A stretch of 64,000 bases of DNA. Source: Thermoplasmatales archaeon BRNA1 (GTDB lineage Archaea; Thermoplasmatota; Thermoplasmata; Methanomassiliicoccales; Methanomethylophilaceae). A program made the position numbers and the translations under genes. The notes beneath the pieces were generated by a model. It ran no database searches, had not been told where the DNA came from, and saw only the letters and a program-made list of their open reading frames with translations. The first letter of the stretch is position 1. Every line of letters starts with the position of its first letter. This document shows, in pieces, positions 10,201 to 17,814 of this stretch. The stretch spans positions 372,001 to 436,000 of the forward strand of contig CP002916.1 in assembly GCA_000350305.1 (NCBI GenBank), in the 5' to 3' direction.

Positions 10201-11215
10201 TGTACGGCCGGGCGGACATGGTGTCCCTTCCCGTGACGAAGGCGGTCACCGAATCCCACGCATCCTTCAGCCTGTCGGTGACGTAGTCGCAGATCTCCAG
10301 TACCCTGTACCCCATGAAGTAGTCGAACCACTTCAGAACCAGGTCGTCGGCCCTGGCGTAGAGGGCGTTGGCGTACACCGAGCCGAGGTCCAGCTCCACC
10401 TCGCTCCCCATGACGAGGCTTGCGAGGCTGACCGTCCCCGTGGGGCTGCCGTCGGGGTCGCGGATGTACAGCGCCTTGAGGGCGTTCAGGCAGCTCCGGT
10501 AGGAGAGTTCGACATCCTGCGGGGTGAGGATCGCATTGGTCCCCTGGGGGCTGTACGCGGACCTGGCGCCGTAGCCGTTCATCACGCGGAATTGGGCGAG
10601 GGATGTGAGCTGGTGGACCATCATCTGGGAGAGGAGGGTCCCGGAACCGTCAATCGCAGCCGCAAAGAGGGACCCCTGGGTGCTTGCCAGGGGAAGCGCG
10701 CAGCTTCCGTCGGAGACGATCTCCAGGGTGCGCTCGGTCACCCCCGAGGGGCATTCGAATCTCGCGGTCAGCGTCCCCGTGACGGCCACGTACAGGGGGG
10801 TGTAGCCGCCGACATCCGCGGGACCGGAACCGTTGCGCAGCATCCTCTCCCCGACGGACACGTCGTACTCGATGAGTTCCGCCCTGATCCCGGAACTGAC
10901 CATGGGGAACGCGAACTCCAGCCACGACTCGGTGCGTTCCTCGATCCATGCCTTCCGCGACTCGAAATCACCGAGGGAAAAATCGGTACTGGCACTGTAT
11001 ACGATGTCCCCCATCCCCGCGTTCACGTCGGCCCTCACCGCGGCCATCGCGTCGTCGAGGGCGTCGGCGGAATCAGACAGCCCGTCGGAGGAGCATTCGC
11101 TGTCCTCCATGCACGCCGCCGCGACGACGTATGCGGTCACAACCATGAGCATCGCGATCGCCACCGCGGAGAACGGTAGACCTCCCCTGCGGCACCTCTT
11201 CCTGTCCCGAACCAT
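7265..11215 (-). CDS. Giant exported protein with lamin-tail-like domain, function unknown
   Basis: A 1316-residue protein. Basic residues followed by a hydrophobic segment at about 15-35 form a signal or membrane anchor, and a long extracytoplasmic region follows. Residues about 970-1095 resemble a lamin-tail (LTD) beta-sandwich (GVLINEFEPNP, DNEWAEIINLSG, NLEGWTLTN). LTD modules are common in secreted archaeal and bacterial proteins, often next to nucleases or adhesive parts. I recognise no catalytic domain elsewhere. On the minus strand a TATA box (TTTTATATCC) lies about 30 nt before the ATG, so the mRNA is probably leaderless. Three copies of the dispersed TCTGGCAC-type word lie inside it. 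Confidence 0.75.
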   Translation of the reverse strand: MVRDRKRCRRGGLPFSAVAIAMLMVVTAYVVAAACMEDSECSSDGLSDSADALDDAMAAVRADVNAGMGDIVYSASTDFSLGDFESRKAWIEERTESWLEFAFPMVSSGIRAELIEYDVSVGERMLRNGSGPADVGGYTPLYVAVTGTLTARFECPSGVTERTLEIVSDGSCALPLASTQGSLFAAAIDGSGTLLSQMMVHQLTSLAQFRVMNGYGARSAYSPQGTNAILTPQDVELSYRSCLNALKALYIRDPDGSPTGTVSLASLVMGSEVELDLGSVYANALYARADDLVLKWFDYFMGYRVLEICDYVTDRLKDAWDSVTAFVTGRDTMSARPYIEKMLSGEEDLNLRSGETFEYVVDVEGFHRVYTIHYPPVDLMHSQAVSTFVDTYRDDTNFIRQWLTSMVNAAVADVAESHRLPTVTIDTSSGDFSAALGAAAMEAMNGAETEFWNCLTSRVDSGSYPDQFYSAIYDAIYSNRDRIFSYSISTFIINTVGFGFGNRVAQDVLAETGDAALAARVADSVGDNLFRGENAHIYNEYRAYADLLLSQLSVLSEVETSNSSIIEKGCIGILRGGMLTADVLLDVSPEISKVCREFSLNMASSGADGLMEIPIDTAFVFASGDTSVSESLDGNLRSAVTGMVRSPSPKSAHETGFNDSTGASFCTVIPVEAHDELSLMVTGRGSMSEVFGMADSYYRVALPVHLYLEVPVVSGYPLAGVEYGVSTDVLEDAKLALLNHLAPFVDDLRELIGISSAAMSRVAVVMSYLEDYMTEKAREIYEKVILPIQKVAERMKSMLTESFCSITVNLAEGMSAIVDVGAKTQTVGISYMGFDLKFTFYLATLLGSTKHICLISLKGSMSGVDILCTADLKLKSNGDPILIVKFTASSETWTLSGVIDPFLRNSKTYVSLSGTIRGIDFTIAFPTYVEYRNLEFSLQDVPALGTALNNIPFVIPGTKVSLDAGIQVKYDAPIKSGVLINEFEPNPEGDDRDNEWAEIINLSGSPVNLEGWTLTNSSGGKKVLDAVSLAPGERTVVEFSGIFLKNSKERLQLKDAEGAVRDTTDTMTDGRNDGRTCQRFIDGGTSWKSADGTMGAPNTVDILEKNGILMDVVKDIVAESAKKALHDVGKVKDTESLSKLIRLTFQYSIDEGIDQISSCLIEATLYLQVEITDMSSSAHGGFRIYLTAGKDLASDVLKYLVGRAESMLLNIQDPYGIELNIAATDDVFLGVTVYGELTAPSVFKKASGSLVEVGIDVECNLSSIRHLLGSERGTPEVRIGIVCRGMSPAMCSAYVMDDPSKSLDVWVLKMSFRPSQ

Positions 11216-11330
11216 GTGGTGTTCTCGCGGTGCGGGGATATAAAACAGTGAGAGTACAGTTAGTTTCCGCGACTCTGGCTTGTTTCTTTCTGCCTACCTT
11301 ATTATATATTTTAAAGCAGTTCACCAGACC
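11216..11330. promoter_or_regulatory. Divergent leaderless promoters (giant exported protein / radical SAM gene)
   Basis: The minus-strand TATA sits at about 11236-11246 (GGATATAAAAC on the plus strand). The plus-strand TATA, TTATATATTTTA, sits near 11302-11313, about 25 nt before ATG 11331. Both predict transcription starting at or next to the start codon. An AGAGT/ACTCT inverted repeat (11251-11255 with 11272-11276) lies between them and contains the word GTTAGTTTCCGCG, which recurs at 32825. Confidence 0.55.
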
Positions 11331-13037
11331 ATGTGCGCAACCGTTAGACCGTACAGCGCAGCCACTGGCCTGCCGAAGAAAACCAAGTCTCTCTGCCCCG
11401 AGTGCGGAAAGACCCTCGAGGCCACTGTCTACGAGAAGGATGGGAAGGTCTTCATGGACAAAGAGTGTCCTGAGCACGGAAAGTTCTCCGACATCTACTG
11501 GTCGGACGCCAAGAAGTACCTCCAGGCTGAGAAATATGCCAAGGACGGAACCGGTCTGTTCAACCCCATGGACGAGACCCTGAACGGAGAGAACGTCAAC
11601 ATCGTCATCAACGGCGAGAAGATCAACATGCTCTCCCCCACCGCCCTGGCCAACATCGACCTCACCAACAGATGCAACATGCAGTGCCCTATCTGCTTTG
11701 CATCCGCCAACCAGGCGGGTTACGTCTACGAGCCTGACTTCGAGACCATCTGCAAGATGCTCGACACCCTCAGGAACGAGAAGCCCATCCCCTGCACCGC
11801 CGTGCAGTTCTCCGGAGGGGAGCCCACCGTTTATCCCCAGCTCATCGAGGTCATCAGGGCCGCGAAGGAGCGCAAGTTCGCACAGGTGCAGATCGCCACC
11901 AACGGTATCGTCTTCGCCAAGCACTACGACAAACTGAAGGAGTGCGCCGAGGCCGGACTCAACACCATCTACCTGCAGTTCGACGGACTGGACGATAAGA
12001 TCATGATGAGGTCCCGCGGAAGGCCCATGGTCAAGGTCAAGATGGACGTCATCAACAACTGTCTCAAGCTGAAGGAGGAGACCGGCCACAGCCCTTCCAT
12101 CGTCCTCGTCGTCACCACCGTCCGCGGAATGAACGACCAGGCCATCGGAGACATCCTCAAGTTCGCCATCAAGTACCGCAAGGTCATCAGAGGAGTCAAC
12201 TTCCAGCCCGTCGCCTTCACCGGAAGGATGACCAGGGAGGAGGTCGCGGAGGGAAGGATCACCCTCACCGATGTCGCCAAGGCGGTCAACGAGCAGACCG
12301 GATACACCAACATGGACGACTGGTACCCCGTCCCCACCGTCTCGGGGATCTCCAACTACGCGTCCATCATCCTCGGGGAGAACAAGATCACCTTCCCGAC
12401 ACACCCCCACTGCGGTCTGGCGACCTATCTCTTCATCGACGAGAACGACAACGTTTACCCCATGCCCGAGTTCATCGACGTCGACAAGTTCGTCGCCGGA
12501 CTCGAGGAGATCGCCGCCAAGGCGGAGAAGGCCACCTTCAAGAAGCTCACCGCCCTGAAGGTCAGAAAGCTCCTCCTAAGCTGCGCCAAGGAGGAGAACA
12601 TGCCTCCGGGCATGACCAAGAACAACCTCATCTCGGCTCTGATCTCCATCATGAGCAAGAAGAGCAAGGAGTCCCTTGCGAAATTCAGCTGGGGAATGCT
12701 GTACGTCGGAGCCATGCACTTCCAGGACTCCTTCGACTACGACTTCGAGAGGGTCAGGAGGTGCTCCATCCACTACGTCACCCCCGACTGCAAGGTCATC
12801 CCGTTCTGCGCATACAACTCCGGAATCGAGATGCGCGTCGAGACCGAGAAGAAGTTCTCCATGCCCATCGAGGAGTGGAAACAGAAACACAAGGAAGAGG
12901 CCAAGCAGCTCGCCCAGGCCCTCATCGTCCCCAAGGACGTCCCTGTTATGCAGGTCGACAGCAAGGGGGAGACCCTCTCCTCCGAGGAGATGGCCGAGGA
13001 CCTCGACGCCACCGCTGCGGCCGAGAAGAAAGAGTGA
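11331..13037 (+). CDS. Radical SAM protein of the tetraether lipid synthase (Tes)/MJ0619 family
   Basis: Members of this family join two archaeol chains into caldarchaeol by C-C coupling of phytanyl tails, and some have been linked to pterin methylation. The 568-residue protein has an N-terminal Cys-rich segment (CPECGK, KECPEHG) and the radical SAM cluster C115-x3-C119-x2-C122 (CNMQCPIC). It also has the SAM-binding FSGGEPT near residue 160 and further Cys near the C-terminus (CSIHYVTPDC, FCAYN). The ATG at 11331 is leaderless. A ferredoxin and a geranylgeranyl reductase follow, the same neighbourhood as MA1486-MA1485-MA1484 in Methanosarcina acetivorans. This supports Tes over a pterin role. 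Confidence 0.85.
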   Translation: MCATVRPYSAATGLPKKTKSLCPECGKTLEATVYEKDGKVFMDKECPEHGKFSDIYWSDAKKYLQAEKYAKDGTGLFNPMDETLNGENVNIVINGEKINMLSPTALANIDLTNRCNMQCPICFASANQAGYVYEPDFETICKMLDTLRNEKPIPCTAVQFSGGEPTVYPQLIEVIRAAKERKFAQVQIATNGIVFAKHYDKLKECAEAGLNTIYLQFDGLDDKIMMRSRGRPMVKVKMDVINNCLKLKEETGHSPSIVLVVTTVRGMNDQAIGDILKFAIKYRKVIRGVNFQPVAFTGRMTREEVAEGRITLTDVAKAVNEQTGYTNMDDWYPVPTVSGISNYASIILGENKITFPTHPHCGLATYLFIDENDNVYPMPEFIDVDKFVAGLEEIAAKAEKATFKKLTALKVRKLLLSCAKEENMPPGMTKNNLISALISIMSKKSKESLAKFSWGMLYVGAMHFQDSFDYDFERVRRCSIHYVTPDCKVIPFCAYNSGIEMRVETEKKFSMPIEEWKQKHKEEAKQLAQALIVPKDVPVMQVDSKGETLSSEEMAEDLDATAAAEKKE

Positions 13038-13057
13038 ACCCCAACAGAGGAATTGAC

Positions 13058-13231
13058 ATGATCGTCGACCAGAACAAATGCCTGCACTGCGGCGGATGCG
13101 TCGGCTCCTGCCCGCAGAACGCCATATTCCTGCACGACTTCTATCTGACCTTCAGCGACAAGTGCAACAGGTGCAAACGTTGCGTCAACCTGTGCCCCGT
13201 CGGCGCCCTTTCCCTGGAGGAGAAACAATGA
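13058..13231 (+). CDS. Small 2[4Fe-4S]-type ferredoxin
   Basis: A 57-residue ferredoxin with two CX2CX2CX3C clusters: C8, C11, C14 and C18 region (CLHCGGCVGSCP), and CNRCKRCVNLCP. It sits between the Tes-type radical SAM gene (20 bp upstream) and geranylgeranyl reductase (ATGA overlap). It is therefore the probable electron donor for saturating archaeal lipids, as shown for the Methanosarcina ferredoxin next to its reductase, and perhaps for the radical SAM enzyme too. Confidence 0.88.
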   Translation: MIVDQNKCLHCGGCVGSCPQNAIFLHDFYLTFSDKCNRCKRCVNLCPVGALSLEEKQ

Positions 13232-14424
13232 GGACCTACAAGTGCGACGTGCTCGTCGTCGGAGGAGGACCCGCGGGAGGATCCGCTGGGAAGTCCTGCG
13301 CCGAGCGCGGACTCGACACCATCATTATCGAGAAGAAGGCCGAGATTGGAGCACCCCTCAGGTGCGCCGAGGGAGTCTCCAAGAAGATGTTCAAGGAGGT
13401 CGGGATCGAGCCCAGGCCCGAGTGGATCTGCGCCGACATGAAGGGAGCAGTCATCAAGTCCCCCGACGGAACCTCCTTCGAGCTCGACGAGTCCAAGGCC
13501 GGGGCCGAGGTCGGATACGTCCTGAACAGGAACCTCTTCGACAAGGGGATTAACATCCTCGCAACCGAGGCCGGAGCCAAGACCATGCTCCGCACCTGGA
13601 TGTACGACTTCATCCGCAAGGACGGAAAGATCGTCGGGGCCAAGTGCAAACAGATGGGAGAGGACATCGAGATCTACTGCGACGTGGTCGTCGGAGCGGA
13701 CGGTGTCGAGTCCCAGGTCGGACGCTGGGCAGGAATGGACACCAACCTGAAGCTGGCCGACATCGAGCCCTGCCTCCAGTACCGCATGTCCAACTGCGAC
13801 TGCTCCATGGAGTTCTGCGAGTTCATCCTCGGACTGTCCGTCGCCCCCGGAGGATACCTCTGGATCTTCCCCAAGGGGAACGGGATCGCCAACGTCGGTA
13901 TCGGGATCGCCGGTACCTTCGCCAAGAACGGCGTCCGTCCGAAGCAGTTCCTCGACAAGTTCATCGCCGAGGACCCCAGGTTCAAGAACGCCCAGATCAT
14001 CGAGATCGATGCCGGATTCGACTCCACCTGCCCCGGATTGGAGGACGGTTACTCCGTCGACAACGTCCTGCTGGTCGGAGACTCCGCAAGGCTGATCGAC
14101 CCCCTCACCGGAGGAGGTATCGGACACGCCCTCATCTCCGGAATGTATGCCGGAGAGGTCATCGCCGAGTGCAAGAAGAAGGGAGACTTCTCCCGCGAGG
14201 CGCTCAAGGCGTACGACAGGAAGATCCAGGCCCGCATGGAGGATGGACTGTACCGCGACTGGATGGCCAAGGAGCGCCTTGCCACTCTGGACGACGACAC
14301 CATCAACCAGCTCGTCAAGCTGATCTCCACCGCCAACATCGAGCACGTCAATGTCCAGAACCTCCTGATCGCCATCAAGGACAAGTTCCCCAAGGTGGTC
14401 GAGGGATTCGAGGACCTGATCTGA
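13228..14424 (+). CDS. Digeranylgeranylglycerophospholipid reductase (geranylgeranyl reductase)
   Basis: An FAD enzyme of 398 residues that saturates the isoprenoid chains of archaeal ether lipids. The N-terminal dinucleotide-binding motif is VVGGGPAGGSAG. Other family features are the CAEGVSKK substrate-side block, the YLWIFPKG segment and the GD motif LVGDSARLIDPLTGGG that contacts FAD. ATG 13228 overlaps the ferredoxin stop (ATGA), and the N-terminus starts exactly at the Rossmann strand. This is the last gene of the lipid operon; a terminator hairpin follows at 14436. Confidence 0.93.
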   Translation: MRTYKCDVLVVGGGPAGGSAGKSCAERGLDTIIIEKKAEIGAPLRCAEGVSKKMFKEVGIEPRPEWICADMKGAVIKSPDGTSFELDESKAGAEVGYVLNRNLFDKGINILATEAGAKTMLRTWMYDFIRKDGKIVGAKCKQMGEDIEIYCDVVVGADGVESQVGRWAGMDTNLKLADIEPCLQYRMSNCDCSMEFCEFILGLSVAPGGYLWIFPKGNGIANVGIGIAGTFAKNGVRPKQFLDKFIAEDPRFKNAQIIEIDAGFDSTCPGLEDGYSVDNVLLVGDSARLIDPLTGGGIGHALISGMYAGEVIAECKKKGDFSREALKAYDRKIQARMEDGLYRDWMAKERLATLDDDTINQLVKLISTANIEHVNVQNLLIAIKDKFPKVVEGFEDLI

Positions 14425-14435
14425 AACCTTTCAAA

Positions 14436-14461
14436 GGGGCCGGAAGGCCCCTCTTACTTTT
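14436..14461 (+). terminator. Terminator of the lipid operon
   Basis: GGGGCC (14436-14441) and GGCCCC (14446-14451) form a stem around a GGAA loop, followed by the T-rich TCTTACTTTT. The dispersed word follows immediately (14458-14474). Confidence 0.7.
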
Positions 14462-14474
14462 ACAAGTGCCAGAT
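14458..14474 (-). repeat. Dispersed word, extended 17-mer copy beside a terminator
   Basis: Read on the minus strand this is ATCTGGCACTTGTAAAA, identical over 17 bases to 53627-53643, which also abuts a terminator. It overlaps the terminator T-tract. Confidence 0.55.
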
Positions 14475-14734
14475 CGGCAAAGTCGTTTAGGTTTGACCTC
14501 CGTCTGACCATCCAAGTTATACATTTTTATTGATTTTAGATTAATCAACTTAGGCACCAACATACGATAGGGCGACGGTAATCAAAAATGGAATCCAAAA
14601 GGATTGTCTGAAGGGATTCGGAATTATCCTATTTGGAAAAAACGTGGGCCCAGAAAGGCCTGGTTACCTGTTGCGTCTGGGGTCGCAGAAGGATCGGGCA
14701 GACGATGCTGGGCGAAAAGGGCCCCCAGGCAGAA
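14475..14734. other. Gene-free 260 bp: AT-rich half, then GC-rich structured half
   Basis: No credible gene is seen. The first part is AT-rich, with a TATA-like stretch and a TTGATT/AATCAA inverted repeat near 14530-14548. The second part (about 14590-14730) has several potential stems: AATCC/GGATT (14592-14605), TGCG/CGCA near 14682-14697, and GCCTGG/CCAGGC. On the minus strand a stem followed by TTTTTT (14637-14642) could terminate the mevalonate kinase transcript. A small RNA is possible. No RNase P, SRP or C/D-box signature was recognised. Confidence 0.35.
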
Positions 14735-15715
14735 TCACTCCTCTTTCTTAGAGGACCTACGGCATCTGCGTGGCTCGTCGGGCTTCTGCTCGACCTGGAG
14801 TCCGGGCACGCCGGTCTTGACGATGTAGGGGGTTCCGCCGTGCTCGGCGATGACCTCGGCGACCTTCTCCGGCTTGTCGGTGAGTGCGACCATGCACCCT
14901 CCTCCGCCGGAACCGGTGAGCTTCGCGCCGAAAGAGAAAGGCTCCACGGATTCGCAGAGCTTGTTGAGCTCGGGGCAGGACACCCCGAGGATGGACAGGA
15001 GCTTGTGGTCGTAGGTCATCAGTGCGCCGAGTTCCTCCAGATCGTTCTCCTTGATGGCCTTCAGGCCGTCGAGGGTGACGTCGCCGATCTCGTCGACGAT
15101 GCCGGCGGCGAACGGGTCGGAGTCCTTGTACTTCCTGACCTTCTCCACCAGGGGGCCGGTGGCCGCCCTGATACCGGTGTTCCCGATGACGAACGTCATC
15201 TCGGGGACCTCGAACCTGGATATGTCCCAGGCGTTCTCCCCCTTCTCGATGCGCCAGAGGAAGTCCTCCTTCCTGTAGGGGACGTTGAGGGCCACACCTC
15301 CTCCGTTGACGGAGGTGGAGGTGTCCATGGGGCTGCCCCTTCCCTGTGCGTCGTATTCCGCCTCGTATGCCTCCCTTGCCACGGACTCGTTGTCGTAGGG
15401 GAGGTTCTTCATCATCCTCACGGCACCGCTGTATGCGGCAGAGAGGGCGGCGGAGGACCCCAGGCCGGAACCGGTGGGGACCCTGCTGTCGATGAAGATG
15501 GAGACGGGGTCGTTGCCGTGGGCCTGCGAGATGTAGTGCATATGCTGAGACATGGTGAACTTCGTCGCGGGACGGCCGTTCACCCGGAAGGTCTTGGCTG
15601 GTGCCAGACGCATGCTGAAACGCATGTCGATGGCGAGGGTCAGTGCGGGTTTCCCGTACACGACTGCGTGCTCGCCGAGTATAACGAACTTTCCGGGTGC
15701 TGAAGCTGAGATCAT
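14735..15715 (-). CDS. mvk: Mevalonate kinase
   Basis: A GHMP kinase of 326 residues that phosphorylates mevalonate on the route to isoprenoid lipids. The N-terminus MISASAPGKFVILGEHAVVYG is characteristic, the ATP-binding loop is GSGLGSSAALSAA, and the C-terminal GHMP motif is KLTGSGGGGCMVAL. The ATG at 15715 overlaps the stop of the upstream unknown gene by 4 nt (ATGA), and a longer upstream open stretch has no family similarity. It is convergent with the lipid operon that uses its pathway product. Confidence 0.94.
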   Translation of the reverse strand: MISASAPGKFVILGEHAVVYGKPALTLAIDMRFSMRLAPAKTFRVNGRPATKFTMSQHMHYISQAHGNDPVSIFIDSRVPTGSGLGSSAALSAAYSGAVRMMKNLPYDNESVAREAYEAEYDAQGRGSPMDTSTSVNGGGVALNVPYRKEDFLWRIEKGENAWDISRFEVPEMTFVIGNTGIRAATGPLVEKVRKYKDSDPFAAGIVDEIGDVTLDGLKAIKENDLEELGALMTYDHKLLSILGVSCPELNKLCESVEPFSFGAKLTGSGGGGCMVALTDKPEKVAEVIAEHGGTPYIVKTGVPGLQVEQKPDEPRRCRRSSKKEE

Positions 15716-16236
15716 AGGGGCTCGATTCCGTATGTGCGGAGGGTTTCCTTGATCGCGTCGTTGGGGTTCCTCTGCCCGAGGAGAGGCTGGGGGATGTCCC
15801 ACCATGCGTCCTCGGCATCGGACACGGCGCGGGCGTATTCCTCGGTGTCCTTGAACTTGTCGGGGTCGATGCTCTCGAGGGCCTTCTGCTGCTCGCCGAA
15901 GAGGTTGACGTTGAACTTCTTGTTGGTGAGCGCGACGCCCATGAACACGTCGAAGTCGGACATGACGTCGGGGGAGATCTCCGGCGGGAGCGCATCCCCG
16001 AACATGTCGAGGAGTGCCCCGGCGGTGAGCTTGAACACCACTTCCATCTTGGCGGCGGCGTTGGGGAGCTTCATCTCGTCCACCCTCTTCATGAGGTTCT
16101 CGTACCAGAGTTCCTTGAGGGCGCTGACGCGGTTGGGGTTCAGTCCGAAGACGTATGCGAGTGCTTTCTGTTCGTCGGTCTGCTCGGGGGAGTCATCCTC
16201 CCCGGAGAACAGTCTTGCGTTGGGGTCGAGTTCCAT
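15712..16236 (-). CDS. Conserved hypothetical protein
   Basis: 174 residues, soluble, acidic and probably mostly helical, with Trp- and Pro-containing blocks (ELWYENLMKRV, AWWDIPQPLLGQRNP). It has no signal peptide, membrane segment or Cys pattern. It lies 19 bp after an aminotransferase gene and overlaps mevalonate kinase by 4 nt, so the three form one reverse operon. I do not recognise a family. Confidence 0.75.
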   Translation of the reverse strand: MELDPNARLFSGEDDSPEQTDEQKALAYVFGLNPNRVSALKELWYENLMKRVDEMKLPNAAAKMEVVFKLTAGALLDMFGDALPPEISPDVMSDFDVFMGVALTNKKFNVNLFGEQQKALESIDPDKFKDTEEYARAVSDAEDAWWDIPQPLLGQRNPNDAIKETLRTYGIEPL

Positions 16237-16255
16237 GGTGACACGTCCTTGACAG

Positions 16256-17398
16256 TCAGTTCCTGAGTTTCTTCATGGTGGATTCCAGGATGTCCATTCC
16301 CCTGTTGATCTTCTCCTCGTTGGCGGCGTAGGAGAACCTGAGGTGTCCCTCGCCGAAGGTTCCGAAGGCGGATCCGGGGGTGCAGATGAGTCCCGCTTTG
16401 ACCAGTTCGTTGGCAAGGTCCTGCGACTTTATGTCGAGGTCGTAGGAGGGGAAGGCGTAGAACGCTCCCTTCGGAGGGACGATGCTCATGCCCGGGATCT
16501 CGTTGATCCTTCTGGAGATGAGGTCCCTGCGGGCCTTGAAGGTCTTCCTCGCGTTCTCGAGGTAGGGATCTATGGAGGGCAGCGCCTTGAGGATGCCGTA
16601 CATCGCAGGCATCCCCGGGCTGGCACACACGTGGTACTGCATCTTGATGAGCGCCTGGGTGGCCTCCTCGTTGGCGATGGTGAATCCCATCCTCCATCCG
16701 GTGACGGCCATCATCTTGGAGAATCCGGATGCGATGACCGCACGGTCGAGGTAGGGGAGGAAGGAGCTGTGCTTCCCCTCGTAGATGAAAGACTCGTAGA
16801 CCTCGTCGGAGAGGATCATGATGCCCTTGTCTTTGGCGATGTCCGCCAGGGCGTTGCGGGATTCCTCGGTGAGTACCCCGCCGGTGGGGTTGGAGGGGGT
16901 GTTGACCACAATCATCTTGGTCCTGGGGGTGACCCTCTCCAGGATGTAGTCGATGTCGGGCTGGAAGTCTCCCTCGGTGAGCCTGTATTCAACGGGGACT
17001 CCTCCTGCGAGCTTCGCGTGGGGGGCGTATATGACGAAACCGGGACTGGGCACCAGGACCTCGTCGCCGGGGTCGATGAACGACTGGGTGATCTCGAGAA
17101 GTGCGGTGGATCCGCTGGGGGTGACCATGACGTCGGCACCCTTCAGGTCGGGGTTGTAGCGGGCGAACCTCTGGGCGATGGCGTCCCTGAGCTCGGGGAT
17201 GCCTGCGGTGGGGGAATACTTGTTCTTCCCCGCGAGGGCGGCTGCGTTCATTCCTTCGATGGCTTCCTTGGGGGGCTCGAGGTCGGGTTCGCCGAGTCCG
17301 AGGTTGACGGAGTCCGGTTTGGCGAGGTCGAACATCTTCCTGATCCCGGACATGGGAACGGAGTCCAGCCTGTCGGACACTTTCATCCCGCGGTTCAT
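16256..17398 (-). CDS. PLP-dependent class I/II aminotransferase (aspartate aminotransferase-like)
   Basis: A fold-type I aminotransferase of 380 residues. It shows the substrate-side LGLGEPDLEPP block, NPSNPTGGVL, the DEVYE motif that contacts PLP, the Schiff-base lysine in ASGFSKMMAVTGWRMG, and a C-terminal R in HLRFSYA that binds the substrate carboxylate. The exact substrate cannot be read; aspartate, aromatic or alanine types are all possible. On the minus strand a TATA-like stretch about 25 nt before ATG 17398 suggests a leaderless start; ATG 17386 is an alternative. It heads the operon with the unknown gene and mvk. Confidence 0.88.
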   Translation of the reverse strand: MNRGMKVSDRLDSVPMSGIRKMFDLAKPDSVNLGLGEPDLEPPKEAIEGMNAAALAGKNKYSPTAGIPELRDAIAQRFARYNPDLKGADVMVTPSGSTALLEITQSFIDPGDEVLVPSPGFVIYAPHAKLAGGVPVEYRLTEGDFQPDIDYILERVTPRTKMIVVNTPSNPTGGVLTEESRNALADIAKDKGIMILSDEVYESFIYEGKHSSFLPYLDRAVIASGFSKMMAVTGWRMGFTIANEEATQALIKMQYHVCASPGMPAMYGILKALPSIDPYLENARKTFKARRDLISRRINEIPGMSIVPPKGAFYAFPSYDLDIKSQDLANELVKAGLICTPGSAFGTFGEGHLRFSYAANEEKINRGMDILESTMKKLRN

Positions 17399-17493
17399 GG
17401 CCACGGCATGGTCGCCGTAGTTTATTATTTGTATTATCAGAAAAGGGGATTCCAACGGCTAACTTAATATCAAAAGAGAGCGGTCGAGAGGGC

Positions 17494-17814
17494 ATGGAGC
17501 TCCGCAACGGGGAGATAGGGCTGATCGTGCTTCTGGCGGGAATACCCGTCATCATCGCAGGTTTCCTATGTTTCACGGAGATAGTCGGCCTCGGGCTGGC
17601 CGCCCTGTTCTACGTGGGGGTGGCGATGATCATCATCGGTGCGGCGCTGTGCTACATCGACGTGAAGGGCTCCGACGGGGTTTTCGAGCAGTACGACAGT
17701 CTCTGCGCGCTCAGAAAGATGCCCGACGATGATTACATGATCGACCTCACCGGCTCGGAGCAGAAGTACGACCTCCCGGAGGTCACCGACATGACGAAGG
17801 AGGGAGGGCAGTGA
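17494..17814 (+). CDS. Small membrane protein, two TM segments
   Basis: 106 residues with two hydrophobic helices (about 7-26 and 30-52, LIVLLAGIPVIIAGFLCF and AALFYVGVAMIIIGAAL) and a polar C-terminal half of about 50 residues. A TATA-like CTTAATATC near 17463 predicts an almost leaderless mRNA. Its stop overlaps the GTG start of the HD protein, so the two are coupled. Function unknown. Confidence 0.75.
   Translation: MELRNGEIGLIVLLAGIPVIIAGFLCFTEIVGLGLAALFYVGVAMIIIGAALCYIDVKGSDGVFEQYDSLCALRKMPDDDYMIDLTGSEQKYDLPEVTDMTKEGGQ

Noticed and set aside
8996-11179. A 727-codon open frame on the plus strand opposite the giant exported-protein gene
   Set aside because: It is the shadow of a GC-biased gene: His/Asp/Gly/Val-rich composition, no domain and no promoter. 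The minus-strand gene has signal peptide, LTD domain and TATA box.
14540-14734. RNase P RNA or SRP RNA candidate
   Set aside because: Conserved RNase P P4 and SRP domain IV (GGAAGG..AGCAG) signatures are not present and the length is too short.
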